Counted from the stretch's first letter, positions 1 to 9,011 are shown. The stretch is DNA of 64,000 nt from Thermomicrobiales bacterium (GCA_019637585.1 JAHBVL010000013.1:1-64000), one strand, 5' to 3'. The notes: generated from the letters alone by a model not told the origin. A program made the numbers and translations.

Positions 1-761
1 ACCAGCCGTTGCGCTTTGAACCGCCGGGTCAGGCGCGATCCCGCCTGGGCGCCGAGCATGATGCCGACGAGCGCCGGACCGACGATCGTGGGATCGAGTT
101 GTTCGTCGGCGTAGAAGACGAGTGAGGTAGCCACGGCGGTGATGCCGACCATGAAGGCGCTGGTGCCGGCCGCCGCTTTGACCGGGATACGCATGAAGAG
201 GTTCATGGCCGGAACCTGGATGACCCCGCCCCCGACTCCGAGCATCCCTGAGAGGAACCCGGCCGCCCCGCTGATCGAGAGTCCGGTGCTGAGATTCACG
301 GGAGCGTAGTCCACGTCCATCCTGGTCGCGGGATCGTGATACCTGGCGCGCAGGGGTGAAGTTGCCTGCTCTTCACTGATAGGGAGTGGAGCCAGATTGC
401 GGCGTATCAACATCGAAACGGCGGCATAGGTGAGCACGGCGCCGAAGAGCGCATTCAGCAGCCGTTCCGGTGCCCGAACCGCCAGCAGAGCGCCGACGAG
501 GGCGCCCGTCGCCGTGGGAACCTGGAGAAGCATGGCCAGGCGCAGATTGGTGAAGCGGCTGCGCAAGTGAACCGAGGAGCCGACGACCGAGTTGAGCACA
601 ACAGCCACGGCGCTGGCGCCAATGGCGACTTTCTCGTCGACACCCAGGAAGAGGGTAAAGAGGGGCACCATGAAGACCCCGCCTCCCAATCCCAGCATCG
701 ATCCCATAGCGCCGGCGAAGGCGGTAACCAGCACGAGCTGGAATGCGAGCGTGTAATCCAC
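1..761 (-). CDS. TauE/SafE-family membrane permease (3' end outside window)
   Basis: About 253 N-terminal residues are visible in one open frame that runs off the left edge without a stop. The product is strongly hydrophobic and has the two-fold glycine-rich repeat of TauE/SafE permeases: GSMLGLGGGVFMVPL near the N-terminus and GMLGVGGGVIQVPAMN in the second half. The family moves sulfite, organosulfonates or similar small anions across the inner membrane; the substrate here cannot be read from sequence. I chose the GTG at 759-761 because a G-rich stretch (AGGGGG) lies about 10 bases upstream and the following residues VDYTLAFQLVLVTAF begin the first membrane helix. No ATG is available in frame. 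It is divergent from the B12 operon. Family assignment is firm; substrate unknown. Confidence 0.85.
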   Translation of the reverse strand, partial: MDYTLAFQLVLVTAFAGAMGSMLGLGGGVFMVPLFTLFLGVDEKVAIGASAVAVVLNSVVGSSVHLRSRFTNLRLAMLLQVPTATGALVGALLAVRAPERLLNALFGAVLTYAAVSMLIRRNLAPLPISEEQATSPLRARYHDPATRMDVDYAPVNLSTGLSISGAAGFLSGMLGVGGGVIQVPAMNLFMRIPVKAAAGTSAFMVGITAVATSLVFYADEQLDPTIVGPALVGIMLGAQAGSRLTRRFKAQRL

Positions 762-932
762 TGTGAACGGGGCCCCCTGGTTGATGAGCCGTGGCCAGTC
801 CCGCTGGCTGGTACGGCAGCGCCATTATCACCCCTCCTTCGAAATCAGGCAGGTGGAGGTTGACCGGCTGTCAGGTGCATGTGAAACTGATAATGGTGCG
901 GAATGGCCGCACCGAGACAATCCGCTCCGAAA

Positions 933-1065
933 CGACAGGAATCGTCTGCCACTTCGATCGCTGGCAGACAACGGGGGAAGACGGTGAAAGTCCGTCGCTG
1001 TCCCGCAACTGTGACCCACTGGATCGATTGATCGCTGGGAAGTCAGAGTACCCGTTCCTGCTCGT
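933..1065 (+). promoter_or_regulatory. Cobalamin (B12) riboswitch
   Basis: The segment has the conserved B12-riboswitch blocks in order: GCCACT at 948-953, GGGGGAAGACGGTGAAAGTC from 972, then the B12-box core GCTGTCCCGCAACTGT ending near 1012, and AAGTCAGAGTACCCG at 1040-1054. The outer P1 helix can form between AGGAA near 938 and TTCCT near 1055. Binding of adenosylcobalamin or a related corrinoid should switch off the operon that starts at 1099. Only the exact boundaries are approximate. Confidence 0.93.
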
Positions 1066-1073
1066 GTCCGGCG

Positions 1074-1094
1074 CCCTTCGTGAGAAAGGGGAGG
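1074..1094 (+). promoter_or_regulatory. Shine-Dalgarno with possible sequestering hairpin (riboswitch expression platform)
   Basis: The ribosome binding site AAAGGGGAGG lies just before the ATG at 1099. CCCTT at 1074-1078 can pair with AAGGG at 1086-1090 across a CGTGAGA loop, hiding part of the site. No T-run follows, so control of translation start is more likely than transcription termination. This is inference from base pairing. Confidence 0.5.
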
Positions 1095-1098
1095 ACGT

Positions 1099-2178
1099 AT
1101 GGCGTTCTTTCAGCGATTCCATCTCTCTGCGCAGGCGAACGCGTCTGCCGCGGCCCGCGGCAAGCGATCGGGTCTTCCTGGCCTGATAGCCAGTTTCGCC
1201 CTGGCCCTCCTGCTGGCGCTGGTGATCTCGCCTGTGCCGGTCGCGGCGCAGGGCGCCGGACCGTCGATGGACGCGGCGGCCGACTGGCTGCTCACCCTGC
1301 GAGACGAAAATGGCGCATTTCCCGGTTTCGATGGGACTCCCGATCCAGGAGTGACGGTCGATGCCGTCACCGCCCTGGCCCTCGCTGGCCGAACGAATGA
1401 CCTCCAGCCGAGCCTGGCTTATCTGGAGGGCGAAGCGCTGGTCTACGCCCAGACAGGTCCCGGTTCCGCGGCGAAGCTGGCGTTGATGCTCATCGTTTCG
1501 GGGCAGAATCCTCGCGACTTCGCCACCGTCGATCCGCTGTCGATCGTCGAGCATGGCGCACAAGCCGGTATGATCGGTTTCGGACCATACGATCATGCGC
1601 TCGGTTTGCTGGCGCTCGCCGCCGGTGGCTCGGCGATTCCTGATGCGGCCATCGAAGCGGTTTGGTCGTCCCAGGGTGAGGAAGGCGGATGGGCGTTCGA
1701 TGGCGCTACAAACGTCGGTGCTGCCGACTCGAACACAACAGCGCTGATGATTCGGGCTCTGGTGGCCACGGGTCATGGCCAGGACGACCGGGTCGGGACG
1801 GCGGCCAGCTGGCTCGCCTCGTTGCTCCTGCCGGAGGGGATGCCCTACCAGACCGGCGGTCCGGCCGATGCCAATTCAACGTCTCTCGCTCTGCGGGCAT
1901 TCGACGCGCTCGGTTCCGGCGGTTCGGCGGGCGTCGCATTCGATGCAGTCGTGGATGCATTGGTGCAGTTCCAGAACGACAACGGCTCCTTCTCCTGGCT
2001 GCTCGATCCACGCGACGAGAACATCTTTTCGACGGTCGAGGCGATTCCGGCTCTGGCGGCGGTCGCCGTCCTGGTCGCGGCGCCGACGCCTGGCGCGGAG
2101 GGTATTCCGGCTTCGCCGGTCGCCTCTCCGGTTGCATCCCCGGAAGCGTCTCCCGTTGGTCTGCGCCCTGCTGCCTGA
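1099..2178 (+). CDS. Secreted alpha/alpha-toroid protein (prenyltransferase/squalene-cyclase-like repeats), probable transcobalamin alpha-domain analogue
   Basis: 359 residues. An N-terminal signal peptide (basic stretch near residue 22, hydrophobic core LIASFALALLLALVISPVPV, cut near AAQ/GAG) sends it across the membrane. Residues about 55-330 are repeats of the type AADWLLTLRDENGAFPGF and EEGGWAFDG...NTTALMIRAL, typical of the alpha/alpha toroid of terpenoid cyclases and of the large domain of transcobalamin and intrinsic factor. The catalytic DXDD of cyclases is not seen, which argues for binding rather than catalysis. The tail is an alanine/serine/proline linker (SPVASPVASPEASPV). It has a near-ideal ribosome binding site and is the first gene under the B12 riboswitch; the next gene overlaps it. 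Role in capturing B12 outside the membrane is inferred from fold and context. Confidence 0.8.
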   Translation: MAFFQRFHLSAQANASAAARGKRSGLPGLIASFALALLLALVISPVPVAAQGAGPSMDAAADWLLTLRDENGAFPGFDGTPDPGVTVDAVTALALAGRTNDLQPSLAYLEGEALVYAQTGPGSAAKLALMLIVSGQNPRDFATVDPLSIVEHGAQAGMIGFGPYDHALGLLALAAGGSAIPDAAIEAVWSSQGEEGGWAFDGATNVGAADSNTTALMIRALVATGHGQDDRVGTAASWLASLLLPEGMPYQTGGPADANSTSLALRAFDALGSGGSAGVAFDAVVDALVQFQNDNGSFSWLLDPRDENIFSTVEAIPALAAVAVLVAAPTPGAEGIPASPVASPVASPEASPVGLRPAA

Positions 2179-2839
2179 TCGGATACTCCGAAAATTGACC
2201 GCCGCTCTGCTGCTTCTTGCCTTCTGGCTGGCAGCATGGGCGCCGGTCGGTGTCGACGCGGAAACGCACCTCGCCGGATTGGTCATCGACTACGGCGATG
2301 GCACGGTGACCTATGCCACTGTGCCGTTCGACGAGGAGACGATCGATGGCATCGAACTGCTGAGGGCGTCGGGATTGTCTCTGGTCTCCATCCCGTTCGG
2401 CGGATTGGGCGAAGGGGTCTGTTCCATCGAAGGGCACGGCTGCGGCGTTGCCGATTGCCGGCGGCTTTGCCAAACCAGTGAACCGAACTCCCCCTTCTGG
2501 CACTACTACGTGCTCGGACCAGACGGGTGGGAGCTTCAGAATCGGGGCGCCAGTGGCACGGATGTCTTGCCGGGGGACATCCAGGGTTGGTCATGGACCG
2601 GCGACGACCCAGATCTTCCCGATGTCGCCTTCGAGGTGTTGCGAGAACGATCCGGATTCGAGGAAGGGTTGGATACAGCTGCTTCGCGTACGGTGGACGC
2701 GGCCGGCATCGTGGTCACGCCGGCTTCTTCCAGCGCCCCGTGGCAGACATACGGGGCGACGGCGTTGATCCTCGTGGTGCTGATCTGCGCGGTGCTGCTC
2801 GCCGCGCGGCGGCGGCAGACGTCCAGGAGCCAGATATGA
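2156..2839 (+). CDS. Secreted, membrane-anchored DUF4430 (transcobalamin C-terminal-like) protein
   Basis: About 227 residues if the TTG at 2156 is the start; a TTG at 2195 is the alternative. I prefer 2156 because GGAAG lies 9 bases upstream and it supplies a basic leader (PDRILRKL) before the hydrophobic core LTAALLLLAFWLAAWAP. The mature part has the DUF4430 signature FWHYYVLGPDGWELQNRGAS followed by a GDIQGWSW strand. This domain family is related to the beta domain that closes over B12 in animal transcobalamin. A four-Cys cluster (CSIEGHGCGVADCRRLC) may form disulfides. Near the end one membrane helix (YGATALILVVLICAVLLAA) and a basic tail anchor it facing outward. It overlaps the genes on both sides, so it is translated with them. 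Function in B12 binding is inference. Confidence 0.8.
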   Translation: MVCALLPDRILRKLTAALLLLAFWLAAWAPVGVDAETHLAGLVIDYGDGTVTYATVPFDEETIDGIELLRASGLSLVSIPFGGLGEGVCSIEGHGCGVADCRRLCQTSEPNSPFWHYYVLGPDGWELQNRGASGTDVLPGDIQGWSWTGDDPDLPDVAFEVLRERSGFEEGLDTAASRTVDAAGIVVTPASSSAPWQTYGATALILVVLICAVLLAARRRQTSRSQI

Positions 2840-3870
2840 GCCGCCGGTTGGATCCGCGAACCTGGATCGTCTGGTGGGTGGCGTCGTCGTTACCGGCGCT
2901 TGTCGGTCGAAACCCGGTGCCGCTGATCACCGTGCTGGTGGCGATTGCGCTGGTGCGGGCTGTGGTTCAGCCTGACAATCAGATCGTTTCTCCCGTCATC
3001 ATTCGCCTCTTCCTGATCCTGGCTGGGATCAGCGTGCTGTTCAACATCCTGACCGTCCACGCCGGCAACATCGTCTTGTTCACGCTCCCGGACCGCCTGC
3101 CCCTGATCGGGGGAGAGGTCACGTTGAATGCCGTCGTGTACGGCTTCCTGAGCGCGCTGGCGATTCTCACCTTGATACTGGCTGGGCTGACTGTTGCTGA
3201 ACAGATCGCCTGGCCCCAGGTGATGCGGATGCTCCCCGATGCGTTGCTTGGGTTTGGAGCCGCCGGTTCGATCGCGCTGGCTTTCTTCCCGCAGATGATC
3301 GCGTCCTTTCGGGAGATCCGGGAGGCGCGACTGATTCGGGGAGCGCCATTGATCGGGTTGCGCGACTACGCCACCATCGTGGCGCCGATGCTTGCTCTGG
3401 GACTGGATCGCGCGGTCACGCTGTCGGAATTGCTCGAAGTGCGGGCGTTCGGCGGATCGGCTGCGCAGCGGGTCCCGGCAACAAGGCGATGGGTGCTGCC
3501 AGCAGCGGTGACGGCCCTCCTCGTTGCCGCCTATCTCTTTCTCACGGCGTCAACGATGCAAGCCGCTCTGGTCGGAGCCGTGGGCATGGCCATGCTGGTC
3601 TGGACCGTATTCGCAGACCGCTCCACGTCATCCGGACGAACTCGATATCAACGCCTAACCTGGACCAGGAGCGATTCGGTTGTCGCATCGGCCAGTGCCG
3701 TCGCGATCGCGGTGATTGCCTGGACGCTGGCCACCCATCCTGATGCGTTGCGCTATGAACCCTATCCAGATCTGACCTGGCCAGCGGCCCGGATTCCGCT
3801 CGTCGCGGGTTTGTGTCTGGTGGCGTCTCCGGCGATCGTCACGCTCTATGGAGAAGGCGATCATGCCTGA
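2836..3870 (+). CDS. ECF transporter T component (EcfT/CbiQ-like) with C-terminal membrane extension
   Basis: 344 residues, polytopic. The ATG overlaps the previous stop (ATGA). Several N-terminal membrane helices precede the two cytoplasmic coupling helices, recognised by EARLIRGAP (about residue 160) and LEVRAFGG (about 200), the Arg-containing motifs that dock into the ABC ATPases. Usual EcfT proteins end one helix after the second motif (about 250-270 residues). Here about 130 residues follow with roughly four hydrophobic segments (AAVTALLVAAYLFLTAST, ALVGAVGMAMLVWTVFA, VVASASAVAIAVIAWTLA, IPLVAGLCLVASPAIVTL), so about three helices are extra. It couples ATP hydrolysis to vitamin or metal uptake. 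No S component is encoded nearby. Family certain; B12 as cargo is inferred from the riboswitch and neighbours. Confidence 0.85.
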   Translation: MSRRLDPRTWIVWWVASSLPALVGRNPVPLITVLVAIALVRAVVQPDNQIVSPVIIRLFLILAGISVLFNILTVHAGNIVLFTLPDRLPLIGGEVTLNAVVYGFLSALAILTLILAGLTVAEQIAWPQVMRMLPDALLGFGAAGSIALAFFPQMIASFREIREARLIRGAPLIGLRDYATIVAPMLALGLDRAVTLSELLEVRAFGGSAAQRVPATRRWVLPAAVTALLVAAYLFLTASTMQAALVGAVGMAMLVWTVFADRSTSSGRTRYQRLTWTRSDSVVASASAVAIAVIAWTLATHPDALRYEPYPDLTWPAARIPLVAGLCLVASPAIVTLYGEGDHA

Positions 3871-5518
3871 CCTGAAACGGGGCGCGGCGCTCATCGACCG
3901 GGTGCGGTATGCCTATCCATCGGCCACCGACGCCGCGATCGAGATGCTCTCCTGGTCGATCGAGGAAGGGACGTTCACGGTCGTCACCGGAGCCTCGGGA
4001 GCGGGGAAATCGACGCAGCTTCGCTTGCTCAACGGGCTGGTGCCCCATTTTTCGGGGGGCCGCTTCGCCGGACAGGTTTCGGTAGGGGGGCGGGACACCC
4101 GATTCGTGCCGACGCGAGATCTCAGCCGGCAGGTTGGGTTTCTGTTTCAGGAACCGGACGGACTCTCCATCGGCGGTCGTGTCGTCGATGAAATCGCGTT
4201 CGGTATGGAGCAGATCGGTGTGCCGGTCGTGGAGATGCGCCGCGCCGTCGAAGAAGCGATGACCCTGCTCGGCGTGGAGCATCTGCGATCGCGAGATATC
4301 GCGACCCTCTCCGGCGGCGAACGGCAGCGCGTGGCGATTGCGGCGGCCATGTCCATGAAACCGGCCATGCTGGTGCTCGATGAACCGACCAGCCAGCTCG
4401 ATCCGGCCGGCGCTGATGATCTGGTCCAGGCTATCCAACAGCTCAACGAAGAACAGGGCGTGACGGTCGTTCTCGCCGAACACCGCCTGGAGCGAGTGCT
4501 CCCTCATGCCGATGAGCTCCGGGTTCTCGTGGCGGGAGGACCGTCGATCGACGGCGACCCCCGAAGCGTGCTGGCCGGTGCGGGCGCCGCATTCGCCCCG
4601 TCGCTGTTCAGGGCCGGACAGTTTCTTGGCTGGGATCCTCCGCCGGTGTCGGTCAAGGAAGGGCGGTTGCTTCGGGCAGGATCGCGGCTTCCGGCCGATC
4701 TGCGCGCTGGCGAGGAGACATCCCCGCCTGGATCGGTCGTGGTGAGCGTGGCTGGCGTCGATCTGGCGCACGAACACCGGCCGGTCCTGAAGGGTGTGGA
4801 AATGGCCCTTCGTCAGGGAGAGATCGTCGCCCTGATGGGACCAAATGGGTCCGGGAAGACAACGCTGTTACGCAGCCTGGTCGGGTTGCACCGAGTGTCC
4901 GGCGGGTCCATTGCAGTCCTCGATCGGCGAATCGACGACTTCGACAAGCAGGAGATCGGCCGCACGATCGGCTACCTGCCTCAGCGAGCCAGATCGGTGC
5001 TCTTCTGCGAATCGGTCCAGGAGGAGATCGATTTCTCGCTTCGCCACCGGCATGCTTCCCGCTCGCGATTGACGGACTTGCTGGAAGAGTTCGATCTGAT
5101 CCATGTCGCAAACCGGCATCCCCTCGATCTGAGCATCGGGGAACAGGAGCGGCTGGCGCTGGCCGCCACACTGGCTGGTGATCCGCCGGTTCTCCTGCTC
5201 GATGAGCCGACACGGGGGCTGGATCGGGCGCGTAAAGAGCGACTCGCAGCTTCGTTGCGACGGCGAGCGGCGAGTGGGCAGGTTGTGGTGGAGGCGACCC
5301 ACGACGTGGAGTTCGCCGCAGAAACCGCCAGCCGAGTGCTCCTCCTGGGAGGAGGGGAGATCATCGCGGATGGAAGCCCCCGTACGATCTTCGACGGCTC
5401 GATGGTCTATGGCACGCAAATCAACAAAGTATTCGGCCATGGAATGTTGATATTCGGCGATGTGCAAGCTGCCGTGCGTGCTCCAGAATTCGGTGATACT
5501 TCCGGGGTGCCGGAATAA
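3863..5518 (+). CDS. ECF transporter double ATPase (EcfA-A' fusion)
   Basis: About 551 residues containing two ABC ATPase domains in tandem. First domain: Walker A GASGAGKST (about residue 45), signature LSGGERQRV, Walker B MLVLDEP. Second domain: Walker A GPNGSGKTT (about 330), a variant signature LSIGEQERL, Walker B VLLLDEPTRGLD. One chain thus supplies both ATPase subunits of an ECF importer. I chose the ATG at 3863 because GGAGAAGG lies 7-8 bases ahead; an in-frame ATG at 3848 has no ribosome binding site. Either start overlaps the end of the T-component gene (stop at 3868-3870), so translation is coupled. The non-canonical second signature suggests unequal nucleotide sites. Last gene of the riboswitch operon. 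Confidence 0.9.
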   Translation: MPDLKRGAALIDRVRYAYPSATDAAIEMLSWSIEEGTFTVVTGASGAGKSTQLRLLNGLVPHFSGGRFAGQVSVGGRDTRFVPTRDLSRQVGFLFQEPDGLSIGGRVVDEIAFGMEQIGVPVVEMRRAVEEAMTLLGVEHLRSRDIATLSGGERQRVAIAAAMSMKPAMLVLDEPTSQLDPAGADDLVQAIQQLNEEQGVTVVLAEHRLERVLPHADELRVLVAGGPSIDGDPRSVLAGAGAAFAPSLFRAGQFLGWDPPPVSVKEGRLLRAGSRLPADLRAGEETSPPGSVVVSVAGVDLAHEHRPVLKGVEMALRQGEIVALMGPNGSGKTTLLRSLVGLHRVSGGSIAVLDRRIDDFDKQEIGRTIGYLPQRARSVLFCESVQEEIDFSLRHRHASRSRLTDLLEEFDLIHVANRHPLDLSIGEQERLALAATLAGDPPVLLLDEPTRGLDRARKERLAASLRRRAASGQVVVEATHDVEFAAETASRVLLLGGGEIIADGSPRTIFDGSMVYGTQINKVFGHGMLIFGDVQAAVRAPEFGDTSGVPE

Positions 5519-5547
5519 GCTGGCTACGGTGCTGAGTGGTGGGGAAA

Positions 5548-6198
5548 ATGACAGATTCTTCGATAGCGGCAATGCGAATCGATTACACCAAAGACGAGCT
5601 CGACGAGCGAGTGGTCGACCCCAACCCGTTCGCCCAGTTTTCCCTCTGGTTCGATCAGGCGCGGGCCAGCGCCAGCGGTATCGAAGTCAACGCCATGATC
5701 GTGTCTACTGTTTCTCCCGATGGCCAGCCATCCTCACGCGCCGTGCTCCTGAAGGGGTTCGACGAGACGGGACTGACCTTCTACACCAGCTATCTCAGCG
5801 CCAAGGGCGTCGATATCGCGGGCAACCCGAAAGGGTCAGCTCTCTTTTACTGGCCATCGATGGAGCGTCAGGTGCGCATTTCGGGTGAGCTGGAAAGAGT
5901 CAGCCGGGAGGAATCGGCCGCCTATTTCCAGACCCGGCCACGAGGTAGCCAGATCGCGGCTCACCTGGGCACGCAGAGTCAGGTGGTCGACGGCCGGGAA
6001 TCGCTGGTCGCGCGCTATGCCGCGCTGGAGCAGCAGTTTGGTGACGATGTCATCGACGCGCCGGACTATTGGGGCGGCTACCGTCTCGTTCCGGCGTCGT
6101 TCGAATTCTGGCAGGGCCGGTCGAATCGCTTGCACGATCGCGTCCGCTACCGCCTCGAACCGCCGAACGGCTGGATCATCGAGCGACTGGGCCCCTGA
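5548..6198 (+). CDS. pdxH: Pyridoxamine 5'-phosphate oxidase
   Basis: 216 residues. FMN-dependent oxidation of pyridoxine or pyridoxamine 5'-phosphate to pyridoxal 5'-phosphate in the cytoplasm. Conserved PdxH features run in order: DPNPFAQFSLWFDQA, SSRAVLLKGFDETGLTFYTSY (FMN/substrate contacts), FYWPSMERQVRISGE, and the C-terminal signature EFWQGRSNRLHDRVRYR ending in the usual ERLGP-type tail. The ATG at 5548 follows GGTGGGGAAA; an upstream GTG at 5536 would add four residues. It starts 29 bases after the ECF ATPase and may share its transcript, but PLP synthesis has no known link to B12 uptake. Confidence 0.96.
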   Translation: MTDSSIAAMRIDYTKDELDERVVDPNPFAQFSLWFDQARASASGIEVNAMIVSTVSPDGQPSSRAVLLKGFDETGLTFYTSYLSAKGVDIAGNPKGSALFYWPSMERQVRISGELERVSREESAAYFQTRPRGSQIAAHLGTQSQVVDGRESLVARYAALEQQFGDDVIDAPDYWGGYRLVPASFEFWQGRSNRLHDRVRYRLEPPNGWIIERLGP

Positions 6199-6272
6199 GG
6201 TCCCGGCGGGAACCAGCGCCGCCAGTCGTGCGTTCAAGGTCCAGAGGGCGCGTCTCAGCGCAGCTCACCGAG

Positions 6273-6278
6273 TACACT
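6273..6278 (+). promoter_or_regulatory. lon: Possible -10 element (TACACT) upstream of lon
   Basis: TACACT lies about 125 bases before the lon start. The same TAYACT hexamer recurs upstream of other genes in this window (34242, 35367, 39922, 58492). No clear -35 match is seen at 17 bases. A perfect 12-bp palindrome ATCTCCGGAGAT at 6340-6351 follows and could be an operator. Confidence 0.3.
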
Positions 6279-6401
6279 TGGAGCATTGCGGAATGCGAAG
6301 GCACGTATTCCCGTCCATCCCGTCTTTTCCAGTGACCATATCTCCGGAGATCATCTGCGAATTCCGGTATGTTTGTCACCTCACCGATATGAGTACGCCC
6401 A

Positions 6402-9011
6402 ATGACGACACCAAACCCCGAAGCTGAAGAGGTCGCCGTCGACGCTCAGCAATCTCCCGAAAAGCCCCGCCGGGGGCGCCGCAAGAACGAGCGGACACCC
6501 CGGAGCCGGTCGATCTCGCTGCCGGTGCTGATCGTCGATGAAACGATCCTTCTGCCGCACATGTCGATTCCGTTTCCCATCGAGGATGAAGAAGCGTCGA
6601 TGGTGATCGACCGGGGGTTGCGCACGCCATTGCGGCAGATCCTCGTGCTGACCGAGCGGATTGTGTCGGTTCCGGCGGGTGAAGCTCCAGAAGGAGATTC
6701 CTTCACCTTGATCCCGTCCGACCTTCGCCAGGAGCAGTCCGCCCCCATCACCAGCGTCGATGGTGACGAACCGGGGGGGTGGGTGCCGGATGGTTCGGAC
6801 GTGCGGCAGGAGTACGAGCTCTGCCCGGTCGGGATCATTGCCGAGGTCGGCCAGCGCATCACCCGTCCGGGTGGCGCTTCCCACGTCATCCTGCAGGGCA
6901 TCAACCGGGGCATCGTCCAGGAGATCGTCCAGTACGACCCCTATCTGGTGGCGCGGGTGACCCGCCACACCGATCCCCCAGCCGATCCCGAGACCGCTGA
7001 GGCGTCGATGCTGGCGGTGCTCGAACAGATCGAGAACTACGTCAATCTGCTGCCAAACGTCCCTGAAGAAGTGCTGGCCATGATGAGAGCGGTCGACGAA
7101 CCAGGCTGGCTGGCCGACCTGATCGCGTTCTCGCCCGAGTTCACGCCGGAGCAGCGCCAGGAGCTGCTGGAGGTTCTCGATCCAATCGACAGGTTGCGCC
7201 GTTTGTCGGTGCTCATTCAGCTGCGCCTGGATGTGCTGAACCTGCGCCAGCAGATCGCCATCGAAGCCCAGGCGGGTATGGACCGTCAGCAGCGCGAGTA
7301 CTACCTCCGCGAGCAGATGCGGGCCATCCAGAAGGAGCTGGGGGAAGGAAGCGCCGAGGAAACGCTTGCCGGAGAGATTCGCCAGAAGATCGAAGAGTCG
7401 GGTATGCCGGACGAGGTCAAAGCCAAGGCGATGATCCAGGCCGAGCGGCTCGAGCAGCAGCACCCGTTTTCGCCGGAGATCGGTGTGATCCGGACCTACC
7501 TCGAGTGGCTGACCGACCTGCCGTGGGGCATCGAAACAGACGACCGGCTCGACCTCAATGAAGCGTCATCGATCCTCGAAGCCGATCACTACGGGCTGGA
7601 GAAGGTCAAGGACCGGATCGTCGAGCACATCGCGGTGCGAAAGCTGGCTGGTTCGAAGCAGAAAACGCCGATCATCTGTTTCGTCGGCCCTCCGGGCGTC
7701 GGCAAGACGAGTCTGGGCCGCTCGATCGCCCGGGCAATTGGCCGCAACTACGTGCGGATGTCGCTGGGCGGCGTTCGGGACGAAGCGGAGATTCGCGGTC
7801 ATCGCCGGACCTACGTTGGCGCGATGCCGGGCCGGGTGATCAAGGCGTTGAAGGATGCCAAGAGCATCAATCCCGTGATCGTGCTGGACGAGATCGACAA
7901 AGTCGGGTCGGACGCGTTCCGTGGCGATCCTGCCGCGGCGTTGCTCGAGGTGCTCGATCCCGAGCAGAACGGCACCTTCTCCGACCACTATCTGGAAGTG
8001 CCTTTCGATCTCTCGAAGGTGATCTTCATCACCACCGCCAACCAGCTGGAACCGATTCCGCCGGCATTGCGCGACCGCATGGAAATCATCGAGGTGCCGG
8101 GCTACACCGAAGTGGAGAAAATGGAGATCGCCCGGCGGTTTCTGCTGCCGAAAGCGCTCGAATCGCATGGTATCGACGCGGCGCAGCTGGAGATCACCGA
8201 CGACGCGCTCAAGCGGGTCATCCGCGAGTACACCAGCGAATCGGGAGTCCGCAATCTGGAGCGGGAAATCGGTTCGCTTTGCCGGAAAGCCGCCCGCAAG
8301 TTCGCCGGGGACGCGCCGCCGGAGTCGATTCATGTCGATGCCAGCGATCTCCCCGTTCTGCTTGGCGTACCTCGCTACGAATTCGGTCTTGCCGAAGAGC
8401 AGGACGAGGTCGGTGTGGCCACTGGGGCAGCGGTGACCAGCGCCGGTGGCGACCTCCTTTCCATCGAAGTGACGATCATGGAAGGCAAGGGGGAGCTGGT
8501 GCTCACCGGTCAGCTCGGCGATGTCATGCAGGAGTCGGCCCGCGCGGCGATCAGCTATGCCCGCAGTCACGCCCAGGAATTCGACATCGAAGCTGGATTT
8601 TTCGACAAGCACAACATCCACGTCCACATCCCAGCCGGAGCGATTCCCAAGGATGGTCCGTCGGCTGGTATCACGATCGCCACCGCATTGATTTCGGCCC
8701 TCACCGATCGCCCGGTGCTCCGTGATGTGGCCATGACCGGGGAAATCACCTTGAGAGGGAAAGTGCTCCCCATCGGTGGATTGCGGGAGAAGACACTGGC
8801 CGCGCATCGGGGTGGCATCAAGACCTTTGTCCTGCCGCGGCGCAATGCCAAGGACATGGCCGAGCTGCCGGATGTCGTGACCAGCGACCTGCGCTTGATC
8901 CAGGTCGGTACGATCGACGAGGTGCTCGACGCCGCGCTCAAGCCGAAGAAGAAATCGGCTCGCCCCACGCCTCGCCCACCGGCTGGCCACCTGGCGCCCG
9001 CCACGGCATAG
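6402..9011 (+). CDS. lon: ATP-dependent Lon protease
   Basis: 869 residues, full length for bacterial LonA. After a short charged, disordered N-terminus the substrate-binding LON domain spans about residues 40-260 ([20 protein letters not shown]) and is followed by a coiled-coil region ([20 protein letters not shown]). The AAA+ domain has Walker [10 protein letters not shown] (about residue 428) and Walker [10 protein letters not shown]. The protease domain has the Ser-Lys dyad: PKDGPSAG (Ser near 752) and the Lys in [15 protein letters not shown]. It degrades misfolded and regulatory proteins in the cytoplasm. The ATG at 6402 has only a weak ribosome binding site. It ends at a hairpin shared with the convergent M50 gene. 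Confidence 0.98.
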   Translation: MTTPNPEAEEVAVDAQQSPEKPRRGRRKNERTPRSRSISLPVLIVDETILLPHMSIPFPIEDEEASMVIDRGLRTPLRQILVLTERIVSVPAGEAPEGDSFTLIPSDLRQEQSAPITSVDGDEPGGWVPDGSDVRQEYELCPVGIIAEVGQRITRPGGASHVILQGINRGIVQEIVQYDPYLVARVTRHTDPPADPETAEASMLAVLEQIENYVNLLPNVPEEVLAMMRAVDEPGWLADLIAFSPEFTPEQRQELLEVLDPIDRLRRLSVLIQLRLDVLNLRQQIAIEAQAGMDRQQREYYLREQMRAIQKELGEGSAEETLAGEIRQKIEESGMPDEVKAKAMIQAERLEQQHPFSPEIGVIRTYLEWLTDLPWGIETDDRLDLNEASSILEADHYGLEKVKDRIVEHIAVRKLAGSKQKTPIICFVGPPGVGKTSLGRSIARAIGRNYVRMSLGGVRDEAEIRGHRRTYVGAMPGRVIKALKDAKSINPVIVLDEIDKVGSDAFRGDPAAALLEVLDPEQNGTFSDHYLEVPFDLSKVIFITTANQLEPIPPALRDRMEIIEVPGYTEVEKMEIARRFLLPKALESHGIDAAQLEITDDALKRVIREYTSESGVRNLEREIGSLCRKAARKFAGDAPPESIHVDASDLPVLLGVPRYEFGLAEEQDEVGVATGAAVTSAGGDLLSIEVTIMEGKGELVLTGQLGDVMQESARAAISYARSHAQEFDIEAGFFDKHNIHVHIPAGAIPKDGPSAGITIATALISALTDRPVLRDVAMTGEITLRGKVLPIGGLREKTLAAHRGGIKTFVLPRRNAKDMAELPDVVTSDLRLIQVGTIDEVLDAALKPKKKSARPTPRPPAGHLAPATA

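Noticed and set aside
373-831. Long open frame on the minus strand in the first kilobase
   Set aside because: It is out of frame with the hydrophobic TauE/SafE reading frame over the same bases and is Arg/Gly/His-rich, typical of a high-GC shadow frame.
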